Of a DNA stretch of 64,000 nt, positions 7,603 through 15,932 are shown piece after piece. Both the position numbers and the translations under genes were made by a program. Positions within the stretch are counted from its first letter, which is position 1. Each line of letters begins with the position of its first letter. Under the pieces are notes generated by a model that saw nothing but the letters and a program-made list of their open reading frames with translations, searched no databases and was not told the origin of the DNA. The DNA comes from Streptomyces sp. TBY4 (lineage in GTDB: Bacteria; Actinomycetota; Actinomycetes; Streptomycetales; Streptomycetaceae): assembly GCF_024213195.1 (NCBI RefSeq), contig NZ_JANAVF010000002.1, forward strand, positions 124,001-188,000. Direction: 5' to 3'.

Positions 7603-8970
7603 ATGAACGTCGCGGTGGTCCTCTACACCTCCGACCTCCGGCTGCACGACCATCCGCCGCTGCGGGCCGCCCTCTCCTCCTCCGGGCAGGTCGTCCCGCT
7701 CTTCGTGCGCGATCCGGCGGTCGCCGCCCCGCCCAACCGGCTCGCCTTCCTCGCCGACTGCCTTGCCGGCCTCGACGCCGGGCTGCGCTCCCGCGGCGGC
7801 CGCCTCGTCGTACGGTCCGGCGATCCGGTCGCCGAGACCCTGGCCCTCGTACGGGAGGCCGACGCCGACGAGGTGCACATGTCGGCCGGAGTCAGCGCCT
7901 ACGCCCACGCCCGCGAGCAGCGGCTGCGCGAGGCCCTCGAAGCCGACGGCCGGCGGTTCCACGTCCACGACGCGGTGGTCACCGCGGTCGCCCCGGGGGC
8001 CGTCACACCCGTCGGGTCCTCCGGGTCCGATCACTTCTCCGTCTTCACCCCGTACCACCGCCGCTGGTCGGAGCACCCCCTGCGGGCCGCCGCACCCGCG
8101 CCCCGCGCCGTCCCGGTGCCGGACGCGATCCGTTCGGAGCCCCTGCCCGAGCGCGCCGCCGTCACCGGCACCTCCCCGGGCCTCGCCCCCGGCGGTGAAC
8201 CCGAGGCGCGCCGTCTGCTGGCCGGGTGGCTGCGCTCCGGCATCGACCGGTACCAGGACACCCACGACGACCTGGCCGGCGACGCCACCTCGCGGCTCTC
8301 CCCGCACCTGCACTTCGGCACGCTCTCGCCCACCGAGGCGGTCCACCGGGCCCGCGCCGCCGGCGGCCCCGGTGCGGAGGCCTTCGTACGGCAGCTGTGC
8401 TGGCGCGACTTCCACCACCAGGTGCTCGCGGCCAGGCCCGCGGCCGCCACCGCGGACTACCGGGACCGCGGCGACCGCTGGCGCACCGGCCCCGCCGCCG
8501 AGGAGGAGATCCGCGCCTGGAAGGAGGGCCGCACCGGCTACCCGGTCGTGGACGCGGCCATGCGCCAACTGGCCCACGAGGGCTGGATGCACAACCGGGG
8601 CAGGCTGCTGACCGCGAGCTTCCTCGCCAAGACCCTGTACGTCGACTGGCGGATCGGAGCCCGCCACTTCATGGACCTCCTGGTCGACGGGGACCTCGCC
8701 AACAACCAGCTCAACTGGCAGTGGGTGGCGGGCACCGGGACCGACACCCGACCCAACCGCGTCCTCAACCCGGTCCGCCAGGGCCTGCGTTACGACCCCG
8801 ACGGCGGCTACGTCCACCGCTGGGTCCCCGAACTGGCCGGACTCCCCGCACCCCGCGTGCACGAGCCCTGGCGGCTCCCCGGCCTGGAACGGGCGGGCTA
8901 CGACTACCCCGACCCGGTGGTCGGCCTCGCCGACGGCCTGGACCGTTTCCGCCGGGGCCGCGAGCGATGA
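7603..8970 (+). CDS. phr: Deoxyribodipyrimidine photolyase (class I photolyase/cryptochrome family)
   Basis: The 455-residue protein starts with the photolyase alpha/beta domain (VLYTSDLRLHDHPPLRAAL) and ends with the FAD-binding helical domain. The latter contains RQLCWRDFHHQ, YPVVDAAMRQLAHEGWMHNR, and NNQLNWQWVAGTGTDTRPNR, which form the flavin and lesion-binding pocket of CPD photolyases. It uses blue light to split cyclobutane pyrimidine dimers. Its stop codon overlaps the ATG of the MerR photosensor-type gene (ATGA), so the two are translationally coupled, a layout also known for light-inducible photolyases. Length is normal. A cryptochrome-type signalling role cannot be excluded. Confidence 0.93.
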   Translation: MNVAVVLYTSDLRLHDHPPLRAALSSSGQVVPLFVRDPAVAAPPNRLAFLADCLAGLDAGLRSRGGRLVVRSGDPVAETLALVREADADEVHMSAGVSAYAHAREQRLREALEADGRRFHVHDAVVTAVAPGAVTPVGSSGSDHFSVFTPYHRRWSEHPLRAAAPAPRAVPVPDAIRSEPLPERAAVTGTSPGLAPGGEPEARRLLAGWLRSGIDRYQDTHDDLAGDATSRLSPHLHFGTLSPTEAVHRARAAGGPGAEAFVRQLCWRDFHHQVLAARPAAATADYRDRGDRWRTGPAAEEEIRAWKEGRTGYPVVDAAMRQLAHEGWMHNRGRLLTASFLAKTLYVDWRIGARHFMDLLVDGDLANNQLNWQWVAGTGTDTRPNRVLNPVRQGLRYDPDGGYVHRWVPELAGLPAPRVHEPWRLPGLERAGYDYPDPVVGLADGLDRFRRGRER

Positions 8971-10079
8971 CCGGCCGCGGGCCCGGCGCGCCGTACGGTG
9001 GAACGGTGGAGCCCGAATCCCGGCAGCCGCAGCCGCAGCCGCCCCAGCCCCCACCCCCGCCCGTCGCCCTCGGCACCGGGGCGGTCGCCCGGCGCCTCGG
9101 CGTCTCCCCGACCACGCTGCGCTCCTGGGAGCGCCGCTACGCCATCGGCCCGGACCGCCGCGAAACCGGCCGCCACCGGCGCTGGACCCCCGAGGACATC
9201 GCCCGGCTGGAGCTGATGTGCCGCCTCACCGCCCAGGGCGCACCCCCCTCCGAGGCGGCCCGGGTGGCCCGGGGAATCGCCCCGGCGGGGCAGCCCGCAG
9301 CCGATCCCGCCGCACCGGGCCCCGGAGGGCCCCGCGCGCTGCGCCTCGGGGACGTCCGCCCGGAGTGCAGGGGGCTCGCGCGGGCCGCCGTACGCCTGGA
9401 CGCACCGGCCGTGGAGGACCTGCTGGCGGCCGTGCTCGCGGAGCTGGGCCCGGTCACCGCCTGGGAAGAGGTCATCGCGCCGACCCTGCACGCGGTGGGC
9501 CGCAAGTGGGCTTCGGCGGGGGAGCGTTACGTCGAGGTCGAGCACCTGCTGTCCTGGCACGTCTCCGCGGCCCTGCACCGCATCCGTCCCGCCCCGGATC
9601 AACTCGCGGGCCCGCCCGTGCTGCTGGCCTGCACGCCCGGGGAGCAGCACAGCCTGCCGATGGAGGCGCTGGCCGCCGCCCTCGGCGAACGGGGCCTGCC
9701 GGTACGGATGTTCGGTGCGGCCCTGCCGGTCGACGCCCTGCGCGAGGCCGTACGGCGGACGGGCCCGCGGGCGGTGGTCCTGTGGGCGCAGTCCCGTACG
9801 ACTGCGGACACCTCGCTCGCCCGGGCCGTCGCGGGCATCGAGTGGGGCCCGCGCGGCGCCCGCGGCCACGCGGCGCTGCTGCTCGCCGGGCCCGGCTGGG
9901 GCGCCGGCTCAGCGGCCCAGCCCCTCGGTACGGAGCGGCTGTTCGGGCTCCGCTCGGGGCTGGCCGTCATCGAGTCGGTTGCAGGACTCCAGACGCCCGG
10001 GAGGGCTCCGGAGAGGGCTTCGGCGAAGGCTCCAGGGACTGCCGCAGGACGTGCAGCGCCCGCCGCATGTGGCTCTTGA
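8967..10079 (+). CDS. MerR-family regulator with cobalamin-binding domain (LitR/CarH-like photosensor)
   Basis: The protein has a proline-rich leader, an N-terminal MerR winged helix (GAVARRLGVSPTTLRSWERRY, then RHRRWTPEDIARLELM), a helical bundle and a C-terminal B12-binding fold. The bundle has W then ERYVEVEHLLSWH, matching the W-x9/10-EH cobalamin contact motif of CarH. The B12 domain has GEQHSLPMEALAAAL with the candidate lower-ligand histidine (residue 228 from this start). CarH/LitR proteins bind adenosylcobalamin, repress in the dark and release DNA on light. The ATG at 8967 overlaps the photolyase stop; a GTG at 9006 is an alternative. The last 113 bp overlap the convergent sigma gene. 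Confidence 0.88.
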   Translation: MTGRGPGAPYGGTVEPESRQPQPQPPQPPPPPVALGTGAVARRLGVSPTTLRSWERRYAIGPDRRETGRHRRWTPEDIARLELMCRLTAQGAPPSEAARVARGIAPAGQPAADPAAPGPGGPRALRLGDVRPECRGLARAAVRLDAPAVEDLLAAVLAELGPVTAWEEVIAPTLHAVGRKWASAGERYVEVEHLLSWHVSAALHRIRPAPDQLAGPPVLLACTPGEQHSLPMEALAAALGERGLPVRMFGAALPVDALREAVRRTGPRAVVLWAQSRTTADTSLARAVAGIEWGPRGARGHAALLLAGPGWGAGSAAQPLGTERLFGLRSGLAVIESVAGLQTPGRAPERASAKAPGTAAGRAAPAACGS

Positions 10080-10566
10080 CGGTGCCCAGCGGGAGCCCGG
10101 TCCGGTCCGCGATCTGCGACTGGGTCAGGTCCGCGTAGAAGGCGAGCCGCAGCACCCGCTGCTGTGCCGACGGCAGCCGGGCCAGCTCGCCGAGCAGCAG
10201 CACCCGTTCCACGGCCCGCTCCGGTCCCGGCTCCGGCTCCGGCCGGACCTGGGCGCAGACGCGCGCGGCGGCCGCGACCGCCCGGGCCCGCCGGGTGCGG
10301 GCCTCCAGGGCGTCGGCCACCTTGTGCCGGGTGATGCCGGTGAGCCAGGCGCCGAGGCCGCCGGGCCCGGGCCGGTAGCCGCCGCGGCCCCGCCACGCGG
10401 CGAGGAAGACCTGCTGGGTCACGTCCTCGGCCTCCCGCTCGTCACCGAGCGCGCGTCGCGCGAGTGCGTGCACCAGGGGCCGCCAGCGCCGGTAGACCGC
10501 CGCCACGCACTCCTCGTCGCCCGCCGCGAATCCCGCCGCCAGCCGTGCGCCGTCCAGGTCGTCCAT
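9967..10566 (-). CDS. ECF-type RNA polymerase sigma factor
   Basis: The 199-residue protein has sigma region 2 (residues about 10-80, DEREAEDVTQQVFLAAW and GLGAWLTGITRHKVADALE) and region 4 (LARLPSAQQRVLRLAFYADL and LTQSQIADRTGLPLGTVKSH), with no region 3, as in extracytoplasmic-function sigma factors. No anti-sigma gene is adjacent. It is convergent with, and overlaps by 113 bp, the MerR photosensor-type gene. In S. coelicolor, LitR acts with an ECF factor (LitS) in light induction; in mycobacteria the equivalent lipid operon is next to SigK. Membership in either lineage cannot be decided from reading alone. The C-terminal tail is a low-complexity SPKPSPEPS repeat. Confidence 0.9.
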   Translation of the reverse strand: MDDLDGARLAAGFAAGDEECVAAVYRRWRPLVHALARRALGDEREAEDVTQQVFLAAWRGRGGYRPGPGGLGAWLTGITRHKVADALEARTRRARAVAAAARVCAQVRPEPEPGPERAVERVLLLGELARLPSAQQRVLRLAFYADLTQSQIADRTGLPLGTVKSHMRRALHVLRQSLEPSPKPSPEPSRASGVLQPTR

Positions 10567-10653
10567 GCCCCGAGCCTCGCGAGCGGGGCCCCGCCCGCCA
10601 ACTTGCACCGTTTCCGCATCGTTTTCAGTGCTGCGGCGCACGGCCCGCGCCGC

Positions 10654-11385
10654 CTAGGGCGACGCCTCCCCGCCGGGGTGCATCAGCGGCTGGGTCAGGT
10701 ACACCAGCGCCACCGCCAGGACCAGTACGGCGGCCGGCAGCAGCAGCCACCCCACCGACCAGCCGGTCCGTACGAGCAGCGCCCCGGCCAAGCCGCCCGC
10801 GAACATCGCGCCGACCGACCCCGCCCGCCGCACCCAGCGCCAGCCCGCGGTCCCGTACCCGAAGGCGGGATCCCGCCCGACGACCGAGCCGCCGAGGAAG
10901 GCGGTCAGCGAGCGGGTCACCAGGGTGGTCGGCACCCCGGCCAGGTTCACCCGCAGGCTCGTCACGTTCCGGATCCCCATCGCCAGCGACAGGGTCGCCG
11001 AGACCAGCAGCTCCCGGGCGCCGGGAGCCCCGAAATGGGGCGCCAGTCCCCATCCGGCGGCCGCTGCGGCCAGGATCAGGACCGCCTCGGCCGACAGCCC
11101 GGTCACGAACCAGCGCCGGCCGCGGCCCTCCACGAAGGCCTCCAGCCGGGCCCCGCACACCGCCCCCAGGACGAACGCGGACAGCGAGACGGCGGGCGCC
11201 AGCGCGGGCACCGGGCCCGCGTGGGCCACGCCGAAGGCCAGGAACAGCACGTTGCCCGACTGCATCGCCGTGAAGACGGGCCCGAGCGCCAGCAGGCTGA
11301 CCGCCTCGATCAGCCCGGTCACCACCGTCAGCACCAGCAGCAGGAGGGTCAGCGGAAGCCGCTTCGTACGGGAACCCGGGCTCAT
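10654..11385 (-). CDS. DUF1275 (YoaK-like) family membrane protein
   Basis: The 243-residue protein has six or seven hydrophobic helices. The DUF1275 hallmarks are TGLIEAVSLLALGPVFTAMQSGN near the N-terminus and NVTSLRVNLAGVPTTLVTRSL in the middle. The family is of unknown transport or sensory function in the cytoplasmic membrane. It lies 87 bp upstream of the ECF sigma gene on the same strand, so the two may be co-transcribed. The start ATG at 11385 gives a short basic leader before the first helix. Length is usual for the family. Confidence 0.85.
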   Translation of the reverse strand: MSPGSRTKRLPLTLLLLVLTVVTGLIEAVSLLALGPVFTAMQSGNVLFLAFGVAHAGPVPALAPAVSLSAFVLGAVCGARLEAFVEGRGRRWFVTGLSAEAVLILAAAAAGWGLAPHFGAPGARELLVSATLSLAMGIRNVTSLRVNLAGVPTTLVTRSLTAFLGGSVVGRDPAFGYGTAGWRWVRRAGSVGAMFAGGLAGALLVRTGWSVGWLLLPAAVLVLAVALVYLTQPLMHPGGEASP

Positions 11386-11455
11386 GGGCCCCGACACTGA
11401 CAGCTCCGGCCCGCTCGCCCGGCGCCGACATGCCGCAGGGGCTAGGGTCCGAAGG

Positions 11456-12049
11456 GTGAGCGATCTTCTGCTGGTGCGGCACGGCGAGACCGCCTGGAGC
11501 GCGACCGGACGGCACACCGGGCGCACGGACATCCCGCTGGCCCCGCGCGGGGTCGAGGAGGCGATCTCGCTCTTCCCGTACTTCCGCGACCGCCACCCCG
11601 CCCTGGTGCTGACCAGCCCGCTGCGCAGGGCCGCAGCCACCGCGCAGCTGGCCGGCCTGACCGGCGCCGTCACCGACCCCGACCTGTACGAGTGGGACTA
11701 CGGCGGCTACGAGGGCATCACCACGGCGGAGATCCTGCGCGAGCGCCCCGACTGGTCGCTGTGGACCGACGGGGTGCCGCCCGGCGACCAGGAGCACCCC
11801 GGCGAGAACGCCGCCCAGGTCGGCGCCCGCGCGGACCGGGTGCTCGCCCGCGCGGCCGAGGTGCTGCGCGCCGACCGGGGCAATGTCGTCCTGGTGGCCC
11901 ACGCGCACCTGCTGCGGGTGCTGACCGCCCGCTACCTCGGTCTGCCGCCCGAGGCGGGCCGCCTCTTCATGCTCCGTACGGGCACCTTCAGCATGCTGTC
12001 CACGGAGCACGGCCTCCCCGTGGTCGCGGGCTGGAACACCCGCCCCTGA
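11456..12049 (+). CDS. Histidine phosphatase family protein (phosphoglycerate-mutase-like)
   Basis: The 197-residue protein begins SDLLLVRHGETAWSATGRHTG, the RHG catalytic motif with the phosphohistidine at residue 9, and has the second catalytic histidine in VVLVAHAHLLRVL plus EWDYGGYEG. It is a cofactor-independent-type branch of the histidine phosphatase superfamily that removes phosphate from small phosphorylated metabolites in the cytoplasm. The GTG at 11456 is 70 bp from the divergent DUF1275 start. The precise substrate is not readable. Confidence 0.92.
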   Translation: MSDLLLVRHGETAWSATGRHTGRTDIPLAPRGVEEAISLFPYFRDRHPALVLTSPLRRAAATAQLAGLTGAVTDPDLYEWDYGGYEGITTAEILRERPDWSLWTDGVPPGDQEHPGENAAQVGARADRVLARAAEVLRADRGNVVLVAHAHLLRVLTARYLGLPPEAGRLFMLRTGTFSMLSTEHGLPVVAGWNTRP

Positions 12050-12068
12050 AGCTCCCGCCCCGACCCTC

Positions 12069-12164
12069 CCGCCCCGCGTGCCGGGCCCCGTACGACCCTT
12101 CCGCCCCGCGCCCGGGGCCCCGTACGCCCCTCCCGCCTCGCGCGCCGGCCGGGTCTGCGTGACG
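12069..12164. repeat. 32-bp imperfect tandem repeat, about three units
   Basis: Units beginning ccgcc(c/t)cgcg start at 12069, 12101 and 12133, an exact 32-bp period. The first two agree at about 27 of 32 positions, including ccccgtacg; the third is decayed after its first 20 bases. It fills the space between the phosphatase stop and the permease start. Confidence 0.6.
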
Positions 12165-12172
12165 ATGCGTAC

Positions 12173-13702
12173 ATGGCCCACCATGGCTCGGACGGCGTGC
12201 CACCTGAGCCCCTTGATCCCCTCACCGGGGAACCCGGGCTCAAGGCCAACGCGATCGGCTTCCTCGACGCGCTCGTCATCGGCCTGAACTCGACCTCGCC
12301 GGCCTACTCCCTGGCCGCGGTCATCGGGCCGATCGTCGCGCTCGCGGGCATCTACGCGCCCGGCGTCATGCTGGCCTCCTTCGTCCCGATGCTGCTGATC
12401 GCCGCCGCCTTCTACTACCTCAACAAGGTGGACCAGGACTGCGGGACCACCTTCTCGTGGGTGACGCGCGCCATGGGTCCCTGGGCGGGCTGGCTCGGCG
12501 GCTGGGCCATCGCGATGACCGGCGTCCTCGTCATCGGCTCGCTGGCCGACGTGGCCGTCCACTTCGGACTGCTCGCCGCCGGACTCGACAGCTGGGCGGC
12601 CAACGAGGCCCTGCGCCAGGGCCTGACCGTCGTCGTGATCCTGGCCATGACCGCCGTCTGCGTCATCGGCACCGAGATGTCGGCCCGGGTCCAGGACGTC
12701 CTGATCCTCGCCCAGGTCTTCTTCCTGCTGGTCTTCGCCGTGGTCGCCCTCTACCGCGTCTACGCCGGCACCAGCAGCCTCGACGGCACCAGACCCGCGC
12801 TCGAGTGGCTCAACCCCTTCGGCGCCGGCGGCGCCGCCCTCACCGGCGGACTGCTGCTCGGCGTGTTCATCTACTGGGGCTGGGAGTCGGCGGTCAACCT
12901 CACGGAGGAGGTCGAGAACTCGGCCACCGCACCGGGCAAGGCCGGCATCTGGTCCACCGTCGTCCTGCTGGTCACGTACCTCTCCGTCGGCTTCGCGGTC
13001 GTCGGCTACGCCGGGACGAAGTTCCTCGCCGAGAACGCCGGCGAGGAGGAGGCCGTCTTCGCGGTCCTCGCGCACGAGGTCATGGGCGGCTGGGACTGGA
13101 TGGTCCTGCTCGCCGTCTGCACCTCCGCCCTCGCCTCCACCCAGACCACGATCATCCCCGCCTCCCGCACCGCGCTGTCCATGGCCCGCCGGCACGCGCT
13201 GCCGCCGCACCTCTCGCACATCCACCCCCGGTTCCGGACCCCGGACGTGAGCACCTGGTGGGTGGCGGGCATCGCCATCGCCTGGTACCTCGCCGTCAAC
13301 CAGATCAGCGAGAACGCCCTCCTGGACTCCCTGACCGCCCTGTCCCTGCTGATCTCCTTCTACTACGCGCTCACCGGCCTGGCCTGCGCCGTCTACTACC
13401 GCCGCCATCTGCTGGAGAGCGCGCACAACTTCCTGCTGATCGGCCTCGGACCGGTGGTCGGCGCCGGTCTGCTGGCCTGGCTGCTCGTGCAGTCGGTCGG
13501 CGACATGTCCGACCCGGAGAACTCGGCGAGCGGCGTCTCCTGGTTCGGGCTCGGCCCGCCGCTGGTCATCGGGATCGGCATCGCCGTCGTCGGCGTCCTC
13601 GTCATGTGCTTCTGGCGGATCAGGGACGGCCGCTTCTGGCAGGAGCGGCGCGGAGTCGCCGACCCCGCCCTCGTCCACACGGCACGCAAGCCCCGGAGCT
13701 GA
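12173..13702 (+). CDS. APC-superfamily amino acid permease
   Basis: The 509-residue protein has about twelve transmembrane helices. The first one carries the APC signature LNSTSPAYSLAAVIGPIVALAG, the unwound helix 1 region that binds the substrate amine and carboxylate. A middle conserved segment FIYWGWESAVNLTEEVEN and TIIPASRTALSMARRHALP are family-typical. It imports amino acids or amines by cation symport across the cytoplasmic membrane. A universal stress protein follows after 29 bp, so these are likely co-transcribed. The ATG at 12173 precedes a 35-residue hydrophilic N-terminus. Confidence 0.92.
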   Translation: MAHHGSDGVPPEPLDPLTGEPGLKANAIGFLDALVIGLNSTSPAYSLAAVIGPIVALAGIYAPGVMLASFVPMLLIAAAFYYLNKVDQDCGTTFSWVTRAMGPWAGWLGGWAIAMTGVLVIGSLADVAVHFGLLAAGLDSWAANEALRQGLTVVVILAMTAVCVIGTEMSARVQDVLILAQVFFLLVFAVVALYRVYAGTSSLDGTRPALEWLNPFGAGGAALTGGLLLGVFIYWGWESAVNLTEEVENSATAPGKAGIWSTVVLLVTYLSVGFAVVGYAGTKFLAENAGEEEAVFAVLAHEVMGGWDWMVLLAVCTSALASTQTTIIPASRTALSMARRHALPPHLSHIHPRFRTPDVSTWWVAGIAIAWYLAVNQISENALLDSLTALSLLISFYYALTGLACAVYYRRHLLESAHNFLLIGLGPVVGAGLLAWLLVQSVGDMSDPENSASGVSWFGLGPPLVIGIGIAVVGVLVMCFWRIRDGRFWQERRGVADPALVHTARKPRS

Positions 13703-13731
13703 GAAGCCGGAGGGTACGGAGAGGAGCCCCG

Positions 13732-14160
13732 ATGTCCGTCGTCCTCGGGTACGACGAGTCGCCCGGCGCCGAGCGCGCCCTGCGCGTGGCCCTGGAGGTG
13801 GCCGCCGCCTTCGGAGAGCCGCTCGTCCTCGTCTACGGGGCCGCCGCCCCGGGCCTCACCGGCGAGGAGTACCGCGCGCACCAGGAGGCCGTACGGGAGG
13901 CGGGCCGCAGCGCCCTCGCCCGGGCGGTGGAGGCCGCCGACGAGGCGGGAGTGCCGTCCACGGTCGAGGTGGCCGACGCGAAACCGGCGCAGGCCCTGCT
14001 CGACGCCGCCGAACGGCACGACGCCCGGGTGATCATCGTGGGGAGCTGGGGCGACAGCCCGATCCGCGGCGCCCTGCTCGGATCCACCCCGCACAAGCTC
14101 CTGCACCTCTCCCCGGTCCCGGTGCTGTGCGTCCCGACCGAGCACGGCCCCGCGGCCTGA
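13732..14160 (+). CDS. Universal stress protein (UspA family)
   Basis: The 142-residue single-domain protein has VVLGYDESPGAERALRVAL at its start and the ATP-binding loop VGSWGDSPIRGALLGSTPHKLLH, matching the G-x2-G-x9-G-S pattern of ATP-binding Usp proteins. It is preceded by a strong SD (gaggag) and lies 29 bp after the permease gene, suggesting a permease-Usp operon. Usp proteins modulate partner transporters or stress survival in the cytoplasm. The partner is inferred from context only. Confidence 0.9.
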   Translation: MSVVLGYDESPGAERALRVALEVAAAFGEPLVLVYGAAAPGLTGEEYRAHQEAVREAGRSALARAVEAADEAGVPSTVEVADAKPAQALLDAAERHDARVIIVGSWGDSPIRGALLGSTPHKLLHLSPVPVLCVPTEHGPAA

Positions 14161-14414
14161 CCGTTGGTCTTCCCCTGGCCGAAGATCGCCGTCGGATCCT
14201 GGGCCAATGGCTCATTCAGGGCGTGCGGAGTTGAGCCAATGCCCCTGCGGATGCTTATCTGTGTCCTATCCATGTATCTACGGCGCCACGCAGCGCCGGA
14301 CGGCAACGAGGCCGCTCCGGACCGTGGCGCCTTCGCCGTGCCCGTGCACCGCCCACCACCCCCGGGCGGACGCGGGTCCGGCGTGCTCCATCGCAAGGGG
14401 GGCGGCACACCGCC

Positions 14415-15932
14415 GTGAAGAGGATGTTCGTGGCTCCGGATCCGGGGCGGGCAAGACTCAGGAACGCGTTGCGGGCCGTCATGGGCGTCGCGCTCGCGGT
14501 GGCCGTGGCCGAGCTCTGCGGGCTCTCGCTCGTAGCGTCGATCACCGGGGGACTGGCGGCCCTGCTCGCCCTCTTCACGGTCACCGACTCCACCGTGCGC
14601 GCCCAGCGGGTGACCACCGCCCTGCTGCCGGCCGCCGGTTTCCCCGTCCTGGCCCTGGCCACCACCCTGCACGGTGTACCGCTGGCCCGGGACGCGGTGT
14701 TCGTCGCCGTGGTGTTCGCCGGCGTCTACGCCCGCAGGTGGGGGGCGCGCGGCCACGCCCTCGGGATCTTCGCGTTCATGAACTTCTTCGTCACCCAGTT
14801 CCTGCACGCCCGGCCCGCCCAGCTGCCCGAGCTCTACGCGGCCGTCGGCCTGGCCCTGCTGGCCGCCGGAGCGGTGCGGTTCGTGCTGTGGCCGCTCGAG
14901 CGGACCGTGCCGCCCGCCGCCGTGCCGCCCGCGGCGCCCGGGACCGGACTGGCCCGGCCGACCACCCGCCAGGCCTTCCAGGCCACCGCCGCCTGCGCGG
15001 TCGCGCTGGGCATCGGCCAGACCCTGTCGGAGGACCGCTGGTACTGGGCGGTCGGTACCGCCTGGTGGATCTTCGTCAACACCGCCTCGCGCGGCGAGAC
15101 CCTGGTCCGCGGCTTCCGCCGGGTCCTCGGCACGGTGTTCGGGATCGGCGCGGGCCTGCTGGTCGCCATCCCGCTGGACGGGGCGCCCGCGCCCACGGCC
15201 GTCCTGGTGGCCCTCTGCGTCTTCGGGATCTTCTACACCGCCGCCGTGTCCTACAGCTGGATGATGCTGGCCGTGACCGTGATGGCCGGACTGCTCTACG
15301 GACTGCTGGGCGTCCTCGACCCGGGTCTGCTCGTGCTGCGCCTGGAGCAGACGGCCGTCGGCGCGGTGTGCGCCGGGCTGGCCGTCATCCTGGTGCTCCC
15401 GGTGACCACCCACGCCACCAACGACATGTGGATCCAGCGCGCCCTGCGCTGCGTGCGCGCCTGCACGGCCGAGGCCGCGGCCCGGCTCGCCGGCTCCCCG
15501 GTCGCCGACCCCGCGCCGCACGCCGCGGAGCTGGAGCTGTACCTGAGCCGGGTACGGCTCTCCCTGGCTCCGCTCGTCCACCCGCTGAGCCCCTACCGCG
15601 GCCGCAAGGCCCGGGCCCGCCGGGTGCTCGCGCTGCTCGACGAGTGCGCCGTGGAGGTCCGCGGGCTGGTCTCGGTGGCGGCCGACCCGGACGCGAGCCA
15701 CGACGCCCGCCTCGCGGCGGCGTGCTGGCGCGTGGAGGCCGCCGTAGAGGCCCTGCTGACGCCGGAGGCGGAACGCGCCGCGGAGGCGGAGCGCCTGCCG
15801 GCCGCGGCGGTGAACCCCGTACGGGTCGCCGCGGAACCGGCGCTGGCGCATCTGCACGGTCTGGAGCGGCTCCTCGCGCAGCTCGACGGCCCGCTGCGCA
15901 CCGCGTCACGCTCCCCGCTGGTCGGCGCCTGA
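14415..15932 (+). CDS. FUSC-family aromatic acid exporter-like membrane protein
   Basis: The 505-residue protein has two blocks of hydrophobic helices (residues about 20-155 and 185-330) separated by a linker, and a soluble helical C-terminus. The repeat RALRAVMGVALAVAVAEL / RQAFQATAACAVALGIGQ and the segment DRWYWAVGTAWWIFVNTASRGETLVRG-type region are hallmarks of FUSC/AaeB-like putative efflux proteins. It probably exports aromatic or other organic acids; substrate unknown. The 3' end overlaps the convergent LuxR-type gene by 27 bp. The upstream 254 bp hold an inverted ggctca...tgagcc pair at 14208-14237 of unknown meaning. Confidence 0.85.
   Translation: MKRMFVAPDPGRARLRNALRAVMGVALAVAVAELCGLSLVASITGGLAALLALFTVTDSTVRAQRVTTALLPAAGFPVLALATTLHGVPLARDAVFVAVVFAGVYARRWGARGHALGIFAFMNFFVTQFLHARPAQLPELYAAVGLALLAAGAVRFVLWPLERTVPPAAVPPAAPGTGLARPTTRQAFQATAACAVALGIGQTLSEDRWYWAVGTAWWIFVNTASRGETLVRGFRRVLGTVFGIGAGLLVAIPLDGAPAPTAVLVALCVFGIFYTAAVSYSWMMLAVTVMAGLLYGLLGVLDPGLLVLRLEQTAVGAVCAGLAVILVLPVTTHATNDMWIQRALRCVRACTAEAAARLAGSPVADPAPHAAELELYLSRVRLSLAPLVHPLSPYRGRKARARRVLALLDECAVEVRGLVSVAADPDASHDARLAAACWRVEAAVEALLTPEAERAAEAERLPAAAVNPVRVAAEPALAHLHGLERLLAQLDGPLRTASRSPLVGA

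Noticed and set aside
9967-10566. Calling the ECF factor SigK because of the mycobacterial-like lipid operon.
   Set aside because: Nothing in the sequence distinguishes SigK from other ECF groups, no RskA-type anti-sigma gene is present, and the sigma gene is not in the same operon.
14208-14237. Inverted ggctca...tgagcc pair before the FUSC gene.
   Set aside because: Only 6-bp arms with an 18-bp gap, common by chance at this GC content.
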